Shown here piece after piece: positions 12,996 to 24,968 of a DNA stretch of 60,000 nt. Each line of letters opens with the position of its first letter. The stretch's first letter is position 1. Source of the stretch: Lineus longissimus. Its lineage: Eukaryota > Nemertea > Pilidiophora > Heteronemertea > Lineidae. Position numbers and translations under genes: made by a program. Location of the stretch: contig NC_088310.1 in the NCBI RefSeq assembly GCF_910592395.1, positions 18,485,501-18,545,500 on the forward strand. Direction: 5' to 3'. The notes under the pieces were generated by a model. It was not told where the DNA came from, did no database searches, and saw nothing but the letters and a program-made list of their open reading frames with translations.

Positions 12996-13559
12996 AAAAT
13001 GTTCTTGGAATAGGAGTGGAATAGACTAGGAAGTGTAACAGTAATTGATTTAGAAATAATGAAATCAATACAATCCACTCAGTCAGCTGGAATTTTGAAT
13101 ATATAACCCTGCAAGTTAAAAATGCATTTAATCACAAGTCTATAGTTACAAGTCTGCAGCACTGTCTTTTATACTAGCCTGCGGATAGAGTACATTGCCA
13201 CAGAGCAACAGAAAATACTGCAACGAGACGGGAAAGTGCGTCACTGACATGATGGCAGTGTTTTTTAAGTACCGTACGAACTTACATGTAGGTTCATATT
13301 GGAAAATATCATATTTTCCAGGGAGTACTCCTTCTCCAAGGCAGGATAAGCATTTTTTGTGCCACTACAGTTATTGCCAATTGGCTTCACTGACAATGTG
13401 ACTTCATCTTCAGCTAGGGGAACAGTCCATTGCAAGCTGCTCATGTTACAAAGTGTGGGTATTTGGCTTTCCGAAGCAAAGATACAATGTATCACGTACA
13501 AGGAGCCAATGCTTTTTAAAAGTCTCATTTGAAGGATAGAAGGTGGAGTGTCTTGCTCA

Positions 13560-13665
13560 AGAACACAAAGATGAAACGCGCCGATCCTTTTGAGAATCGA
13601 CCCATAACCTCTTTATTATGAGCCCAGTGCTCTAACCACGACACTGAGGCTAAATGGGTAAATTT
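13560..13665 (-). repeat. tRNA-derived SINE-like remnant
   Basis: The minus strand reads GTGGTTAGAGCACTGGGCTC (A-box and anticodon-arm like) and 25 nt later GGGTCGATTCTC (B-box like). The stems do not close as a functional tRNA. The next stretch, TTGAGCAAGACACTCC, is typical of invertebrate SINE bodies. Confidence 0.45.
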
Positions 13666-14753
13666 ACTATCGATCCCTGAAAAAATCTTTAGAGCCATTA
13701 CTTCACTACAGTGTACCTAACCTCACAAGAAAACCGAGACCACTTGGAAGAGCGAATAAGTCAAGATAGTGACTATTTTGAATGCAATGCTATGCTGCAA
13801 ATCCCAGATTAGAAGTAAACAGCTCATTGTTTCCACGCATGTGAGCAGATATATCTCATCATCGCCATTATCCTCCACCAGGGGCGTTGATCACTGCTCT
13901 GGATCCCATCAACCGCGCAACAACTGTGATCCTTGCTATCACCGTCAAGCAATCGTGCGATTAGTATTCCGGCCGCGGGCAGTGACATTATAAATGGGGT
14001 CTAATCTCCGTCAACATTGACTATTATCATGATGGAAAATAAACGGGCGCTGATGCCGAGCACATCGTTTCAATCCATCACTAAACATTGCCATGCAGGA
14101 GTCTTTCAAGACACAGAACAGTTGAACTGGGAAGTTAGGATCAGAATACAAATGAGCCGGAGTGATCCGCCGCTAAAGATATCACGTCGTTTGATATGCA
14201 GGGAACATAAACGTATCAGAGAAAGGGGGTTTGAAGTCATTGCGGCAACCAAGGATGGGTCAAGACATGCCCTACTGAAACCTCACCTTCTGCTTCCTTG
14301 AGATAGAACATGTAGAAGGCACTTGTCAGATAGAGTTGAACTTAGTTTGACAATGTACCTTTGGGAACTGAATATTCGTTCCTGATTAATTTGAAATATC
14401 ATTGATTTTATAATTGATATGAAAAATAGGTCACCGGAACAGTTTTAAATCACCTAGGAATTGTGAAATGTTTGTTTTTGGGCAGTTTTCAGTACAACAG
14501 TACATGCCAAGTTTGCAATGTGTTTGACTGTACTCAAATCAGCCATTGCACAGAGTTAGATTTTGAAAAATATAATTTAACAGCACCAGCCATGATATTC
14601 CCACAGTAGGACATGCTTGTGTTCCTCTTGTAATTTGTAATGACCAGAACAGCCAAAATTGTCAATGTAAATACAAGTTTCAAAGCAAAACCGACTCATT
14701 AAGTATGCCGTGATGTTCCTTAATCAAGCACACAAAAAACACATAAAGACTGT

Positions 14754-14996
14754 TCATGATGATTGTATTGTGGACGGTGCATGACCCGTCATTGTCTCTG
14801 TCCAAAAGACCTCAGATCCTGCAAAGGAACATTTCTTTCCACCAGCCAATAACCGTCTGATTGATGGATCGACATCGTGCATGCTTGCATGACCAGGTGA
14901 TCCATTAAAGCGTCCTGCTCGAGTCAAAATCTCTCCAATCCACATTGCATCGGATATATGCATTGATGTGAATTGTGGTAGTGACGAATGATCAGA
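14754..14996 (-). other. Unassigned open frame next to a hairpin MITE
   Basis: On the minus strand the frame reads SDAMWIGEILTRAGRFNGSP, then IRRLLAGGKKCSFAG and FWTETMTGH, before TGA. Its composition looks protein-like but no family is recognised. It could be a relic of a retroelement or an orphan exon. Confidence 0.2.
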
Positions 14997-15002
14997 TACA
15001 TG

Positions 15003-15120
15003 GGGTGATATGAATAAAGACTAGCAAATGCTTTTACTTCAATTTTGTACAGAAAGGCCTAGTGTATATGTACATGAAGTTTTAGATAAAAGCATTTGCT
15101 AGTCTTTATTCATATCACCC
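15003..15120. mobile_element. Hairpin MITE family, copy 1
   Basis: 118 bp. Arms GGGTGATATGAATAAAGACT and GCAAATGCTTTTA pair with their complements at the right end, leaving a loop of about 45 bp. Four more copies lie in the window. Confidence 0.8.
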
Positions 15121-15605
15121 ATTGTGTGAGGAAGCGTTTTTTCGAGAAGTAGACTTATTTATTTACAATGGTATGGCTCAGCCCTGTTTCCAGAAACAGA
15201 GTTATATTTACAATGCCAGAACAATGTCAACCAAGTTACTATCGAATTTGCAGAACAGATGTGCATGTTCATGCGTTGTGAAATCAACCGTTTTTTAAAG
15301 ACCAATAGCAACTTTTTGCAGTCGATTCAGATTGTGATTTATAGACAACAGCTGTAGCTGAACTTTTTTGAAATTGCAATATTCATGAAGGCAGTTTGCA
15401 TATTATTCAAAATAGCAAATATCGTAAGGTACTGCCATGTCTACAGCCGCTGGAACATATTCAATATAGACTTCTTCGAATTGAAAGGACAAGTAAAAGC
15501 CCCCACAATCGTTCCAAGACCAAGACCAAGTGAGCCATTATGGCTCCGAAACGTTTTCTTCGAAAAGGCCTAAGGTGACCGGTTCCCAGTCGAGTGGTAT
15601 AGGCC

Positions 15606-15814
15606 CTTTGCCAGATACGCCGGTGGCCTACCACCTAGGGTCGGCCCAACAAACTACCTATACAATAGGTTTTTACGGTCACCGACGCCAGACAATGCCT
15701 GGCGTCTTTTACCGTGAAGATATATTGTAAAGATGGTTTGTTCGGCCGACCCTAGTCCCTAGGTCTAGGCGGTACTGGTAGTGGTATGGTACAGGACCGG
15801 CGTATCTCGCAAAG
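15606..15814. repeat. Nested imperfect palindrome
   Basis: The centre is GACGCCA...TGGCGTC at 15684-15706. Outward pairs are ACGGTCA with TACCGTGA, GGGTCGGCC with GGCCGACCC, and AGATACGCCGG with CCGGCGTATCT. The arms of about 90 bp have drifted but still pair. Confidence 0.7.
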
Positions 15815-16823
15815 ACCCCAGGCCAAGTATTACCGAGAACCGTCATTGTGCATGCTTGCTGCATGTAGTTCATGACGAGTTGGCTCTGCGGCATGCCTCT
15901 GCATTGCCAGAGATGAATGATGTATCTGGCTCAGCATTGATGGCGTACATCCAGTGGCCACCATGCATGTATGTATTCATCATGCATGCATCTGCATGCA
16001 TTGCATGTCAATTGTCATGTGTTTTTTACTACTTTGCATTGTAGCGCAGCAACAATATCCCCAAAATAAAAAAAAAGCATACTTACATGCATTCATGAGT
16101 TATCTCATGCGTGCAGGATATCAAGATGAGTCTTCTGTTAGCTTCATTGTCAAAATATTTGCGAATTTAGACCAGAACAAGAGAGAAAAAGCGAGTATGT
16201 AAGAGCAGAAAGCTTCCACTCGTCCGGAAATACCCTTTAAACTTCATGACGTCCCCGAGATTTAGTCTATCCTTGGTATTATAGTGTTTTCAATTTACGG
16301 CAGGTGACAGCAGCTGATGCATAAGCAATGGTCTCACTAGCCGGTGAGGAGGCCAGGCCTACCTGCCTCCAAAAATGACGTGACGTCATTTTATGCAAAC
16401 CCCTGTTCCAACGGCTGTAGACTTGGCAGTACCTTACTCTCACACAAACCTATAAGGCTGGAATTTTCAGGTCATACGATGCTGCCACCATGGGGAAGAT
16501 AGACAAAACATTTTGTTGGGCTTTAAACTAAATCTGCGGGACGTCTTGTGAACTTCCGGTGAACGTGCGACACTTCCGTATTTTCGGTTTTATGATCCGA
16601 GATGGAAAAGTCAAGACTGACATTTATGTCAAATTACAGGTATTCCTCATCATTTTCAATGCAAATTTCCCATATTTCCTTAAAGGCATACTGTATATCC
16701 ATCCAGTAAATGTCAAACCAGCATTATAACGCACCATTCTGTTTTATTTCTCAAATATTTGTTGCTGAAGTTATCATGTGTACATTACATTACATAGTAC
16801 ATTTGCTATGTGCATTTTTGGGC

Positions 16824-17305
16824 GGTCATGCTAATTCCCGACCTACCCCGACTTTTCCCGACATTTCCCGACTTGCGGAAAATGCTGCCAAAATATAGTG
16901 TATTAATCATCAGAATATTTATATTTGTACTGTTTACATACATATACAGCACGTCTGTTAATTTCAAGACTTTTGAACGATGCTAAGTTGAGCAAAGCAA
17001 GTTACATCTACCCAACCGACCGCAATTTTTCTGCAGGTCGGTAATCTTGGTTAGTTGTGGTTGTCGCTTCTTGTAAACTGGACATGCATATGGCCTTGTC
17101 TGAACCCAGCATAAATTAATTATTGGAGTTGATTTGCTCAACTTAGCATCGTTCAAAAGTCCTGAAATTAACAGACGTGCTGTATATGTATGTAAACAGT
17201 ACAAATATAAATATTCTGATGATTAATACACTATATTTTGGCAGCATTTTCCGCAAGTCTGGAAATGTCGGGAAAAGTCGGGGTAGGTCGGGAATTAGCA
17301 TGACC
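16824..17305. repeat. Long inverted repeat, 173-bp arms and 136-bp spacer
   Basis: Arms at 16824-16996 and 17133-17305 are nearly perfect complements. The outer part carries four CCCGAC words. The spacer is unique and contains ACCGACCGCAA near a mirrored GGTCGGTAA. No target duplication or transposase is obvious. Confidence 0.85.
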
Positions 17306-18002
17306 CTTTTTGGGGAGTCCTGTTCCAGTACATTCTGTCCAGGCAAGAGTGTACTTCACTGCTTTGGGCCTAACTACAGAATAGCCGGGACAGTAGTAGC
17401 TCTGTACACTCTGTCCCTCTGTACATTATGTACACATTCCTATCATTTAGCACAGAGTGTCCGGGGTATTCTGCAGTTGCTCCCCAACTTGGGTCCCGGA
17501 TGATGATGGTTAAGGACTTAGTCTTAAAACTTAAGACGATAAAAGAAAAAAATACTTCAAAGAAGCTTTCTTTTCCCGATTGTCTCAGCCAATACGCAAT
17601 ATACGTCAATGGTTCATTCGACTAGTAGCCTAAGGACTAAGGAGTAAGGTTGGGTTTGGCAAACTTGGCACATAAAACTTAAAAGTTACATTAAAACTTA
17701 AAACTAAAAAAGCATATATCTCCTCCTTCGAAAAAATAACCACTGCATTGCACAACTGATGCATGATTATTGCCATTTTCCTAATTCTGTTACTGTTGGC
17801 TGATTCAGTCATTTAATCAAATCAGTGATTGGTCCGATGCACAATCCATACCATTGTCAATGTCATATCGGGACCGAAGTTCTGAACTGACGCAAAGAAC
17901 AGCATTAGACCAGCCTGGTCCATATCCCAAGTGGGATCGGAATTGAACTCGGAAGGTGGCATTTCATTCATCAGGCCGAAAGTAAACAACTCAAATGTTT
18001 AA

Positions 18003-18245
18003 GGAGTACCTCGTTCGTAATTACTTGTGGCCTGGACAGTTAAATAGAAATCCACTTAAATACACAATGCCGTAGTGCAGTTATTGTGAATACGAATGTG
18101 TTTAAACTTGGTATTCATAGTATTTGTATGTCAGTCTACACAACGGCAATGTTGAAATTTATATTTAGTACGTATCTCTGCAATTGGACATTTTAAAATT
18201 CAATCATAAATTCAAAATTTTTAATGAACGTTGTAGGCCTTTTTA
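18003..18245 (+). repeat. AT-rich dispersed repeat, copy 3
   Basis: Contains CACAATGCCGTAGTGCAGTT, AAACTTGGTATTCATAG and AATGAACGTTGTAGGCCTTT. Inverse partner of the copy at 19736. Confidence 0.7.
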
Positions 18246-18793
18246 AAAGTGCAGGCAACTTTGTATGTCGGTCCCAACCAGCACTATTGATTAAAACCCT
18301 CTTCATTTCCAACCATTCAGACCGGATTATGCCAGTCTCAATAGTACCATCAATTAACCAATTGAATAAAAAAGGTTACTTGTTTATTCTCTTAATCACA
18401 TTGCAAAGGCTTGGGCTGTGTCATCTGACACCATTGTTCGGGGCAATAAAAGACAGCCAACCTTGAAAGAGGGTTTTAGTCTGGTTACATAATAGCCACT
18501 ACCTGTCACATTTTATACCTTCCAATGCTTGCTTTGAATGCAGTGCAGGCTGAACATTCATTTTAGCAGGGTGCACATGTTCTTCTCAGGACTCAAATTC
18601 TGACTTATTTCAACATTCTGAAATAGAAAAAATTAGTTTAGTTTATCGTCAATCTTCTACAATTACGAGGTGGGTATCACCAAACTGAATCTAGATGTTA
18701 TTCATTTTATGCTGATTTCATTCATAGGAACAAGGGATTTTGGAAGAAAGGACATTTGTCTTTCTCTATTGTTTTTGGCGGGAAAAAAACATT

Positions 18794-18912
18794 GGCTGAT
18801 ATTTATAAAAGACTAGTAAATGCTTTTACTTTAAACTTCATGTACATTTACACTGGCCATCTTAGTAGAAAACTGTAGTAAAAGCATTTACTAGTCTTTA
18901 TAAATATTAACC
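18794..18912. mobile_element. Hairpin MITE family, copy 2
   Basis: Arms ATATTTATAAAAGACTAGTA and AATGCTTTTAC pair with the right end. More diverged than the other copies at the extreme ends. Confidence 0.72.
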
Positions 18913-19317
18913 ATTTCCTTGAGCTCCAAATCTTATGACCCACCATGCAGGCTTCAATGCAGAGAACGTATCCAACTCCCAATGTCAAGGTTCTTTCATA
19001 ATTTAACCCTAAATCGCCCATTCCGAACCATCACTGTGTTACTCGGTCCAATACCTCCCCTTATTGGTGTAACGGAGTCGGGGTCGGCGGAGTGGATCCA
19101 AGGCTTGAGGGACAAGATGAAATCGCCCAGCTTTTATTACTAATATTAGTCGTTTTTCAAAAATCTGTAAAAAATTGAATAAATTTAAGCTACTGGTATA
19201 CACAAAAAACTTGTATTATTTTCTTCTCTGAAGTTGCCACGAAGGGGTATTTCCCATTTTATGCAGAAAGCCATGTATTTCAATATCTATAACGTCATCC
19301 CAATAGTAGAATGACAC

Positions 19318-19330
19318 CCCCCCCCCCCCT
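19318..19330 (+). repeat. C homopolymer
   Basis: A run of about 13 C in otherwise AT-rich DNA. Length is probably uncertain. Confidence 0.85.
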
Positions 19331-19484
19331 CAAATGCATGGCACAGAATGACAAAAAAAATGTGCAAAGTCAAGTAAAAATTATACAAACAACACATCAT
19401 CTGTGTCAGCGTACAGAAACCGAGGTCGTTTGCAGGGCTACAATGTTGGCAATTGAGCACTAACTAAGATACCTTGTATGTTGA

Positions 19485-19735
19485 AAGTAAAGGAGTTAGA
19501 GGGGGCTGTAGGCAGGAGCAGAGGGGCTAATTAGTAATTTGGCCATCTTCAGGTGACTAATATTATATACACAGTAAGGGCCCTGGGTCATGTCAGATTC
19601 AGCACTAAATGTATTCCTCGTACAAGCGTGAATCATTTCGACGGTACTGTGAGATGTGAGAGACCCCTATTGGCAATTTGGTGTAACTTTATCTTGCCTG
19701 CCTAGCTGCTCCCTATATTGTCCCTTTATTATTTA
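19485..19735. mobile_element. Degraded TTAA-type MITE
   Basis: Internal words GGTGACTA, GATTCAGCACTAAAT and AGAGACCCCTATTGGCAA match the 36927 copy. The left end is poorly kept. Confidence 0.6.
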
Positions 19736-19975
19736 AAGGCCTACGTCGTTCGTTAAAAATTTTGAATTTGTAATTGATTTTAGAAATGTCCAATTGCGAA
19801 AATACATACTATATATAAATTTCAATATTGCCGTTGTGTAGACTGATATACAAATACTATGAATACCAAGTTTAAACAAATTTGCATTCACAATAACTGC
19901 ACTAAGGCATTGTGTATTAGTGGATTTCTATTTAACTGGACCACAAGAAATTAGGAACGGCATACCCCTCATATT
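19736..19975 (-). repeat. AT-rich dispersed repeat, copy 4 (reverse)
   Basis: Complement of the 18003 copy, including GGCCTACGTCGTTCGTTAAA and ACTGCACTAAGGCATTGTGT. It abuts a degraded TTAA MITE. Confidence 0.7.
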
Positions 19976-20200
19976 TTACCACCACATTGCTCAACTTCCT
20001 CTCTATATTGAAAGAAATAAACATTGTGATATTTGATCTTAAAGGAATCTGCCAGTAGGTGCCAAACTTTGCCAGAGCATCTTTTTTAGGTCGGAATCAA
20101 GAATCTTGTTAGGTCACTAAGCGAGGAGGCCATGTTGGAAGCTGACTGGTTTCTGATGAATATGGTTTTGGTCATGAGTTAGGGCCCCATCTCACATAAC

Positions 20201-20330
20201 AGGAACGAAAATCAAGATCGAAATGGAGAAATTTATTTCAGCCATCACTTTTCGGCATTATGTTCAGGAACGAAAATCAAGATCGAAATGGAGAAATTTA
20301 TTTCAGCCATCACTTTCCGGCATTATGTTC
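20201..20330 (+). repeat. 65-bp tandem duplication
   Basis: Two copies beginning AGGAACGAAAATCAAGATCG at 20201 and 20266, differing at about one position. The open frames across it are artefacts of the duplication. Confidence 0.88.
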
Positions 20331-21175
20331 ATGACCTATTGCAGAATTGCTGTAATTATGCATTTGTGCCAATTTCTAATTACAGATGCCACAAACTTTG
20401 TCTGCAATTGCAACGGAATATTCCTGCATGGTTTATAAGACGATGGGTATGTATAGGGCCAGAACAGAACTTTCTCGCGGCATCTTGAGAGAATCCAGTC
20501 TCGGACTGTCTGGTCACTGAAGAGAAGTTGTGATGTAACCTGATGAGAATCTCATCTGGGTTTGGTCATGACCTACCTCAAATCTATTTCAATAATACAA
20601 AGGAATGAAGTCTACCAGTAATAAACTCTTTCCTGAAAATGAGAAATTTATCTCTATCTGACCATCTTTCTTGAGCATCAGTTTCTTGACTAATGAATAA
20701 CACATGTGATGTAATCATGCAATTTTTTGCCAATTTATCATTGCAGATGCCACAAACCTTGTCTGCAGAGTGCAACCTTGTCCGCAATTGCAACCGAAGA
20801 TTCTCATAAGTTATGATTTGCAAGAAGAAGGGTAGGTATAATATCAGATTCCAACTGCCCGATTTGTTGATAGAGGTGCCACTGTCCAATAACTGTTATT
20901 GTCAGTTGACCAAACTTGTTTTACTGACTCCAAGGTCAATGAAAAATATGGCTATAACCAAAAAGTAAGTCAAACACTTGTATGCTGTATCAAGTCTTTC
21001 AAGTCTTTCTGAAAAAAAAATTTCAAAATATAAAAAGGTACATTTTGACGTAAAAGAATACAGATCACATGCTTCTGCTCGTCTTATCCCCATTGTAAAG
21101 ACCTAATGATTTTAAAGGCTTTCTACTTGCTCTTTAATTTGTTTAGATTTGGAATTCAAAATAAAACGTTTTTAC

Positions 21176-21360
21176 ACATGCTTCCTGAAATTGGTGGCTT
21201 GCATTGGAACTAACTTTTTCCCCCTTGTCCGTCATTAAAGGCATTCAAGTGTGTTGGTCAACCATGACTATCTCCTTTGTCCCTCCACCATAAGGCCTAG
21301 TTTCCCCTTATGACATCACTATTTCGGACACTCAGCGCCCCATTTCTGGAAAGGTGTATA
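21176..21360 (+). repeat. 185-bp dispersed repeat, copy 1
   Basis: Nearly identical to 35747-35928, from ACATGCTTCCTGAAATTGG to TTCTGGAAAGGTGTATA. No inverted ends seen. Confidence 0.8.
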
Positions 21361-21504
21361 AAATGCACTAAAAACTTTTTGCATAAAATATCATGTTGTG
21401 GACTTACTGTATTTTAAAAAGTAACATATATGTATAGGCTGACAGTGACACCTCTAACAAGCAATCAGGCTGGTGGATGTTCTGATGTTGTGACCATAGT
21501 ATTG

Positions 21505-21584
21505 ACGGTGTGTGCGCGTGTGTGTGTGTGTGTGAGATGGGATAGGAAAAAGGTGCGGGTGGTCATGGGGGGGGGGGGGGGGGA
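21505..21584 (+). repeat. TG dinucleotide tract and G homopolymer
   Basis: A TG/CG tract followed 30 bp later by a run of about 18 G. A likely assembly weak point. Confidence 0.9.
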
Positions 21585-24474
21585 GGAGGGACTATAGTCG
21601 CTGTAGTGAGTGCTGGAAGTGTGACTGATCAATGTTGTGCTAGTTTTGTAGCTATTGTTGTTATTCTAGTTGTTAGAGTAGTTATCATAGTTAGCTAGCT
21701 ATTATAGTTGTTATTCTTTTGGTTTCGTTTTTCCTGCTTATCATCTTTTTTAATCTATTCAGCTTTCAGTTGTCCAGGCCAGGCCAGGTGACCAATGACG
21801 ATGATAGATCGGGTTCGATTCAAGCTGTACGCTTGGTGTATTTGGTTATCGTGACTGGCGACTTGAGTCTATCTCATCTCATGTCCAAAGCGCGGTGGCT
21901 GGGTCCCAGGCATGCTTGCCACTTTGTTCCACGGTCCTCATCTAAGTTTCGACGGTGATGACATGGACTTAGGTTCAGGGTATGTGTTCCCGTTGAGTCA
22001 TTGTGGTTGATTGATGGGGGCAATAAGAGTTGCGTGTCGCTAGTCATTCAATTGGTCCCCTTGTTTTAGAGTGTTGGCGGGATAAGTCTTACGAATGTTA
22101 ACAATAGTAAGCAATAGTCGGCCGGCGATCCCCTACCTGATCTCGAGGGGGATGGAATGACTGGGGTTGAGACCTGTTGTTAGCCTGCGGAATTTCGTCG
22201 GACGAAATGTCAGGCGTGTCCGTGTGGTACTTGTGCTAAACCAGTTTAGTACTGACAAAGACATTGGGCTCTTTGGATAACAACAGTGTTCTTGACCTCC
22301 TTGTGCTCCACAAAGCTTATATATACACCCGCTGAAATCGACATGACGGCGATGAAGAAGGAGAGCCGGCCTCCAGCTTGTCAGCCAAGAAGACACTGGA
22401 CTGGAAGGATGCATTGTTGCTGCCAATGTTGGATCCAAACGGGGTAAGCATCACACTAGTCTTCAGTTACGTCCGAAAAAGTATCAATCTGCATGACGTA
22501 CACTATTTCATTTATGCTGTGGTCACAGTGAATGAAATGTACATTCAACTTTAATGCATATTGGGCTCATCTGTAGCTGGTGTGCTGGAATGAAAGTTGA
22601 CTGTTAATGGCTCGTTACTATAATACGAGGCACGAGTGACACTTTTCAAATCGAATCGAATGCGCATTAGGCCAGGTGTGGCACAGCCGTTTTGAAACTG
22701 GTGTAAGAAATTCGTATTCCAGAGAATGCCCTCTGCAAAACAATTTTAAATCGAAACTAGTCCAGTAGAAACACTCAGAAATTTGATTGTCCCCTCAACA
22801 AAAAATATGATTCTTTTTTGGCAGCCCGGGCCAACATTGTACAAGGGCCACAAGGACAAGGGACACAAGGACAAGGGACACTAAAGACGGATGTTGCAGC
22901 CCACAGGGTGAGCATCATTTAGTTCTGGTTAATAAATATAAAATTTACCCATGATACAAACTTCATGACTGTCTAACCAGCAGTTGAGGAGAGAAAAAAA
23001 ACAATCGTTTTTCATATTTTCTGAATCCGCACCCTGGTGGCCAAGTTGTGAACCTGAGTGAGATTACCTGACTAAGAGTGCTGAAGTAACAGCCAAATGG
23101 GCAACATGACCTCAATGACCTTGATACTCTACATTTTACAACTATTAATGGTTATTAGACGTTACCATGGATAGAAAAAGCCAAGGCAATTTGGCCTGAG
23201 GAATAATACTGCAAGGGTATGGATTAAACCTGGAGCTCTGTGGCGGAACTTACAAGGACGGCCGACTTTGTTACCAAACACCACGGACTGTCCAGCGTGC
23301 ACCTCGGAAGTTCCAAACGCAGACAAATTTTACATCAAAACGAGCTCTTATATGAGCATCATTCTCTCAAATCATAAAGATTAAATCGGCCATGAATCGT
23401 GAAGATAATGCCTGCTAAAGGAGTGTGACTGAGCAACATTTTTCCACAAAAGACACTCGACTAGAGACGTATTCACTCCATTTGACAGCATATGTACCAC
23501 AGAAGAGAAAATCCAGAAAAATGCCGAGAGCATCTTTTCCGCAGTGCCACTTTAAAATTAAAAAAGTGAAGCCAGAAAGTTTATGAAAACGAAACTCGAC
23601 ACTGAGAAGAAAAAAAGTCCTTTTGGTTTCAATCTATTCATTTTGAGATTGGTCTTTGAATGTATTTTTCCTGTTATCTAGCCCTCTGCAGATTGAGATG
23701 ATGGCTGTCGAGAAGACCCAACCACTCAAGCAAGATCTACAATTCTTACTATGATAGACGGGACTCTCAAAGATTTTGATGACGAAGGAATCCAACGCAT
23801 ACACGGTAAATATAAACAGATAAACAGATGACATGACAGTATGCATCCAACCGCTTCCAGAAACTGGCGATAAATTTTTGAAAAATCAGCCACCATCTTG
23901 TTTTTATCAACCTGTTTATTCGGGAACAGATGTACCATGGTGATGATACTCCCATAATGCTTAAAGACTTCAGCAACTCGGGAGATTTTGCACTTTGGGA
24001 AACCTTGGACCTGCATACCGTACTTGTAAAACCGAACGAACTCAGCCCTAAAGTGTATTTACAGGGTGTACCGATGTGAAAATAGGTAATCCATCTGTTC
24101 TTTGGCTGCACTGCAAATCATAGGGCTACTAGATTTTCCATCCAAGGTTCTGTCATTGCATCACTTCAGTTACACTTTACTAAACACACGCTGTGTCAAA
24201 AATGGAAGAGACGCTGTTGGGGAGTGGTTTGGGTCTCAGATGAGCGGTCAGGAACTCTTTGACACACCGGTTGAAGATGCTCAGGTTGTAGTTCCAGTGG
24301 AGCAGCTGGCCTGAGATTCAGTCCCACTGAAAGGTTTCAGAGTGAATCGTCGGGCGATGAACTCAACCGTTGTTGATATTGGACCTCAACAGAAACCCAA
24401 ACATTCAATTAAGCTTCTCTCGATAGGCAAGATGTCAAGACGTGTTTAGTTAAGGGGCTGAGGGAAGGCTTTGA
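21585..24474. other. Intergenic, no recognisable gene
   Basis: Locally GC-richer around 21770-22440. A short direct repeat of ACAAGGACAAGGGAC occurs at about 22850. The open frame at 23726-24016 (minus) is unassigned. Confidence 0.35.
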
Positions 24475-24705
24475 GGGGTACGCCATTCGTAATTACTGGC
24501 AGTCCAGGAAAATAGAAATGCAGTTATACACAATGCCGTAGAGCAGTTATTTCGGTATGCATACGTGTTTGCTGAAATTGGGTGCTTCTGGTATTTGTGT
24601 ATTAGTCTACACAGCAGGAGTGCTGAAGTCTATATTCAGTGCATATTTGTGCAATTGCAAATTTTCAATTCAATTACAAATTTCTAGTTTTCAACGAATG
24701 GTACA
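24475..24705 (+). repeat. AT-rich dispersed repeat, copy 5
   Basis: GGTACGCCATTCGTAATTAC, CACAATGCCGTAGAGCAGTT and TTTGCTGAAATTGGG identify the family. Confidence 0.65.
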
Positions 24706-24794
24706 GGACGTAAGAGTTGTGACTCTAAAATATCATTAAACAACTTTGGTGAATTTGATGAAACTGAATTGCCCTATGACACAAGTGTATTTAT

Positions 24795-24968
24795 CAGTAG
24801 AACCTCTCTTTTAAGGACACCTTCGGGACTGGCAATTGCTGTCCTTAATAGAGAGGTGTCCTGATTAGAGAGGTCAAATTGAATAGAAACTACCAATTTG
24901 GGATCAAAACTAGTGTTCTTAATAGAGAGGTTGTCCTTAATAGAGAGGTGTCCGCTAAGAGAGGTACT
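24795..24968. mobile_element. pogo/Tigger-like MITE, copy C
   Basis: Opposite orientation to copies A and B. It begins CAGTAGAACCTCTC and ends in a degraded GAGAGGTACTAT. The internal body matches the family throughout. Confidence 0.7.

Larger units (their letters stand above)
11482..15002. other. Intergenic between LYSET and ITPK1, first part
   Basis: Contains only the repeats listed separately. Short open frames at 11906, 13769 and 14017 have no family features. Confidence 0.4.

Noticed and set aside
13560-13665. Possible functional tRNA gene
   Set aside because: A- and B-box-like words are present but the acceptor and anticodon stems do not pair, so a SINE or tRNA relic fits better.
20223-20488. 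Two similar open frames starting MEKFISAITFRHYV
   Set aside because: Both come from the same 65-bp tandem duplication rather than from a gene.
22133-22438. 101-codon minus-strand frame in a GC-richer patch
   Set aside because: No recognisable retroelement or cellular motif; the patch simply has fewer stop codons.
23726-24111. Two overlapping minus-strand frames of 96 and 114 codons
   Set aside because: Neither shows a family motif, and overlapping frames of this length occur by chance in 60 kb.
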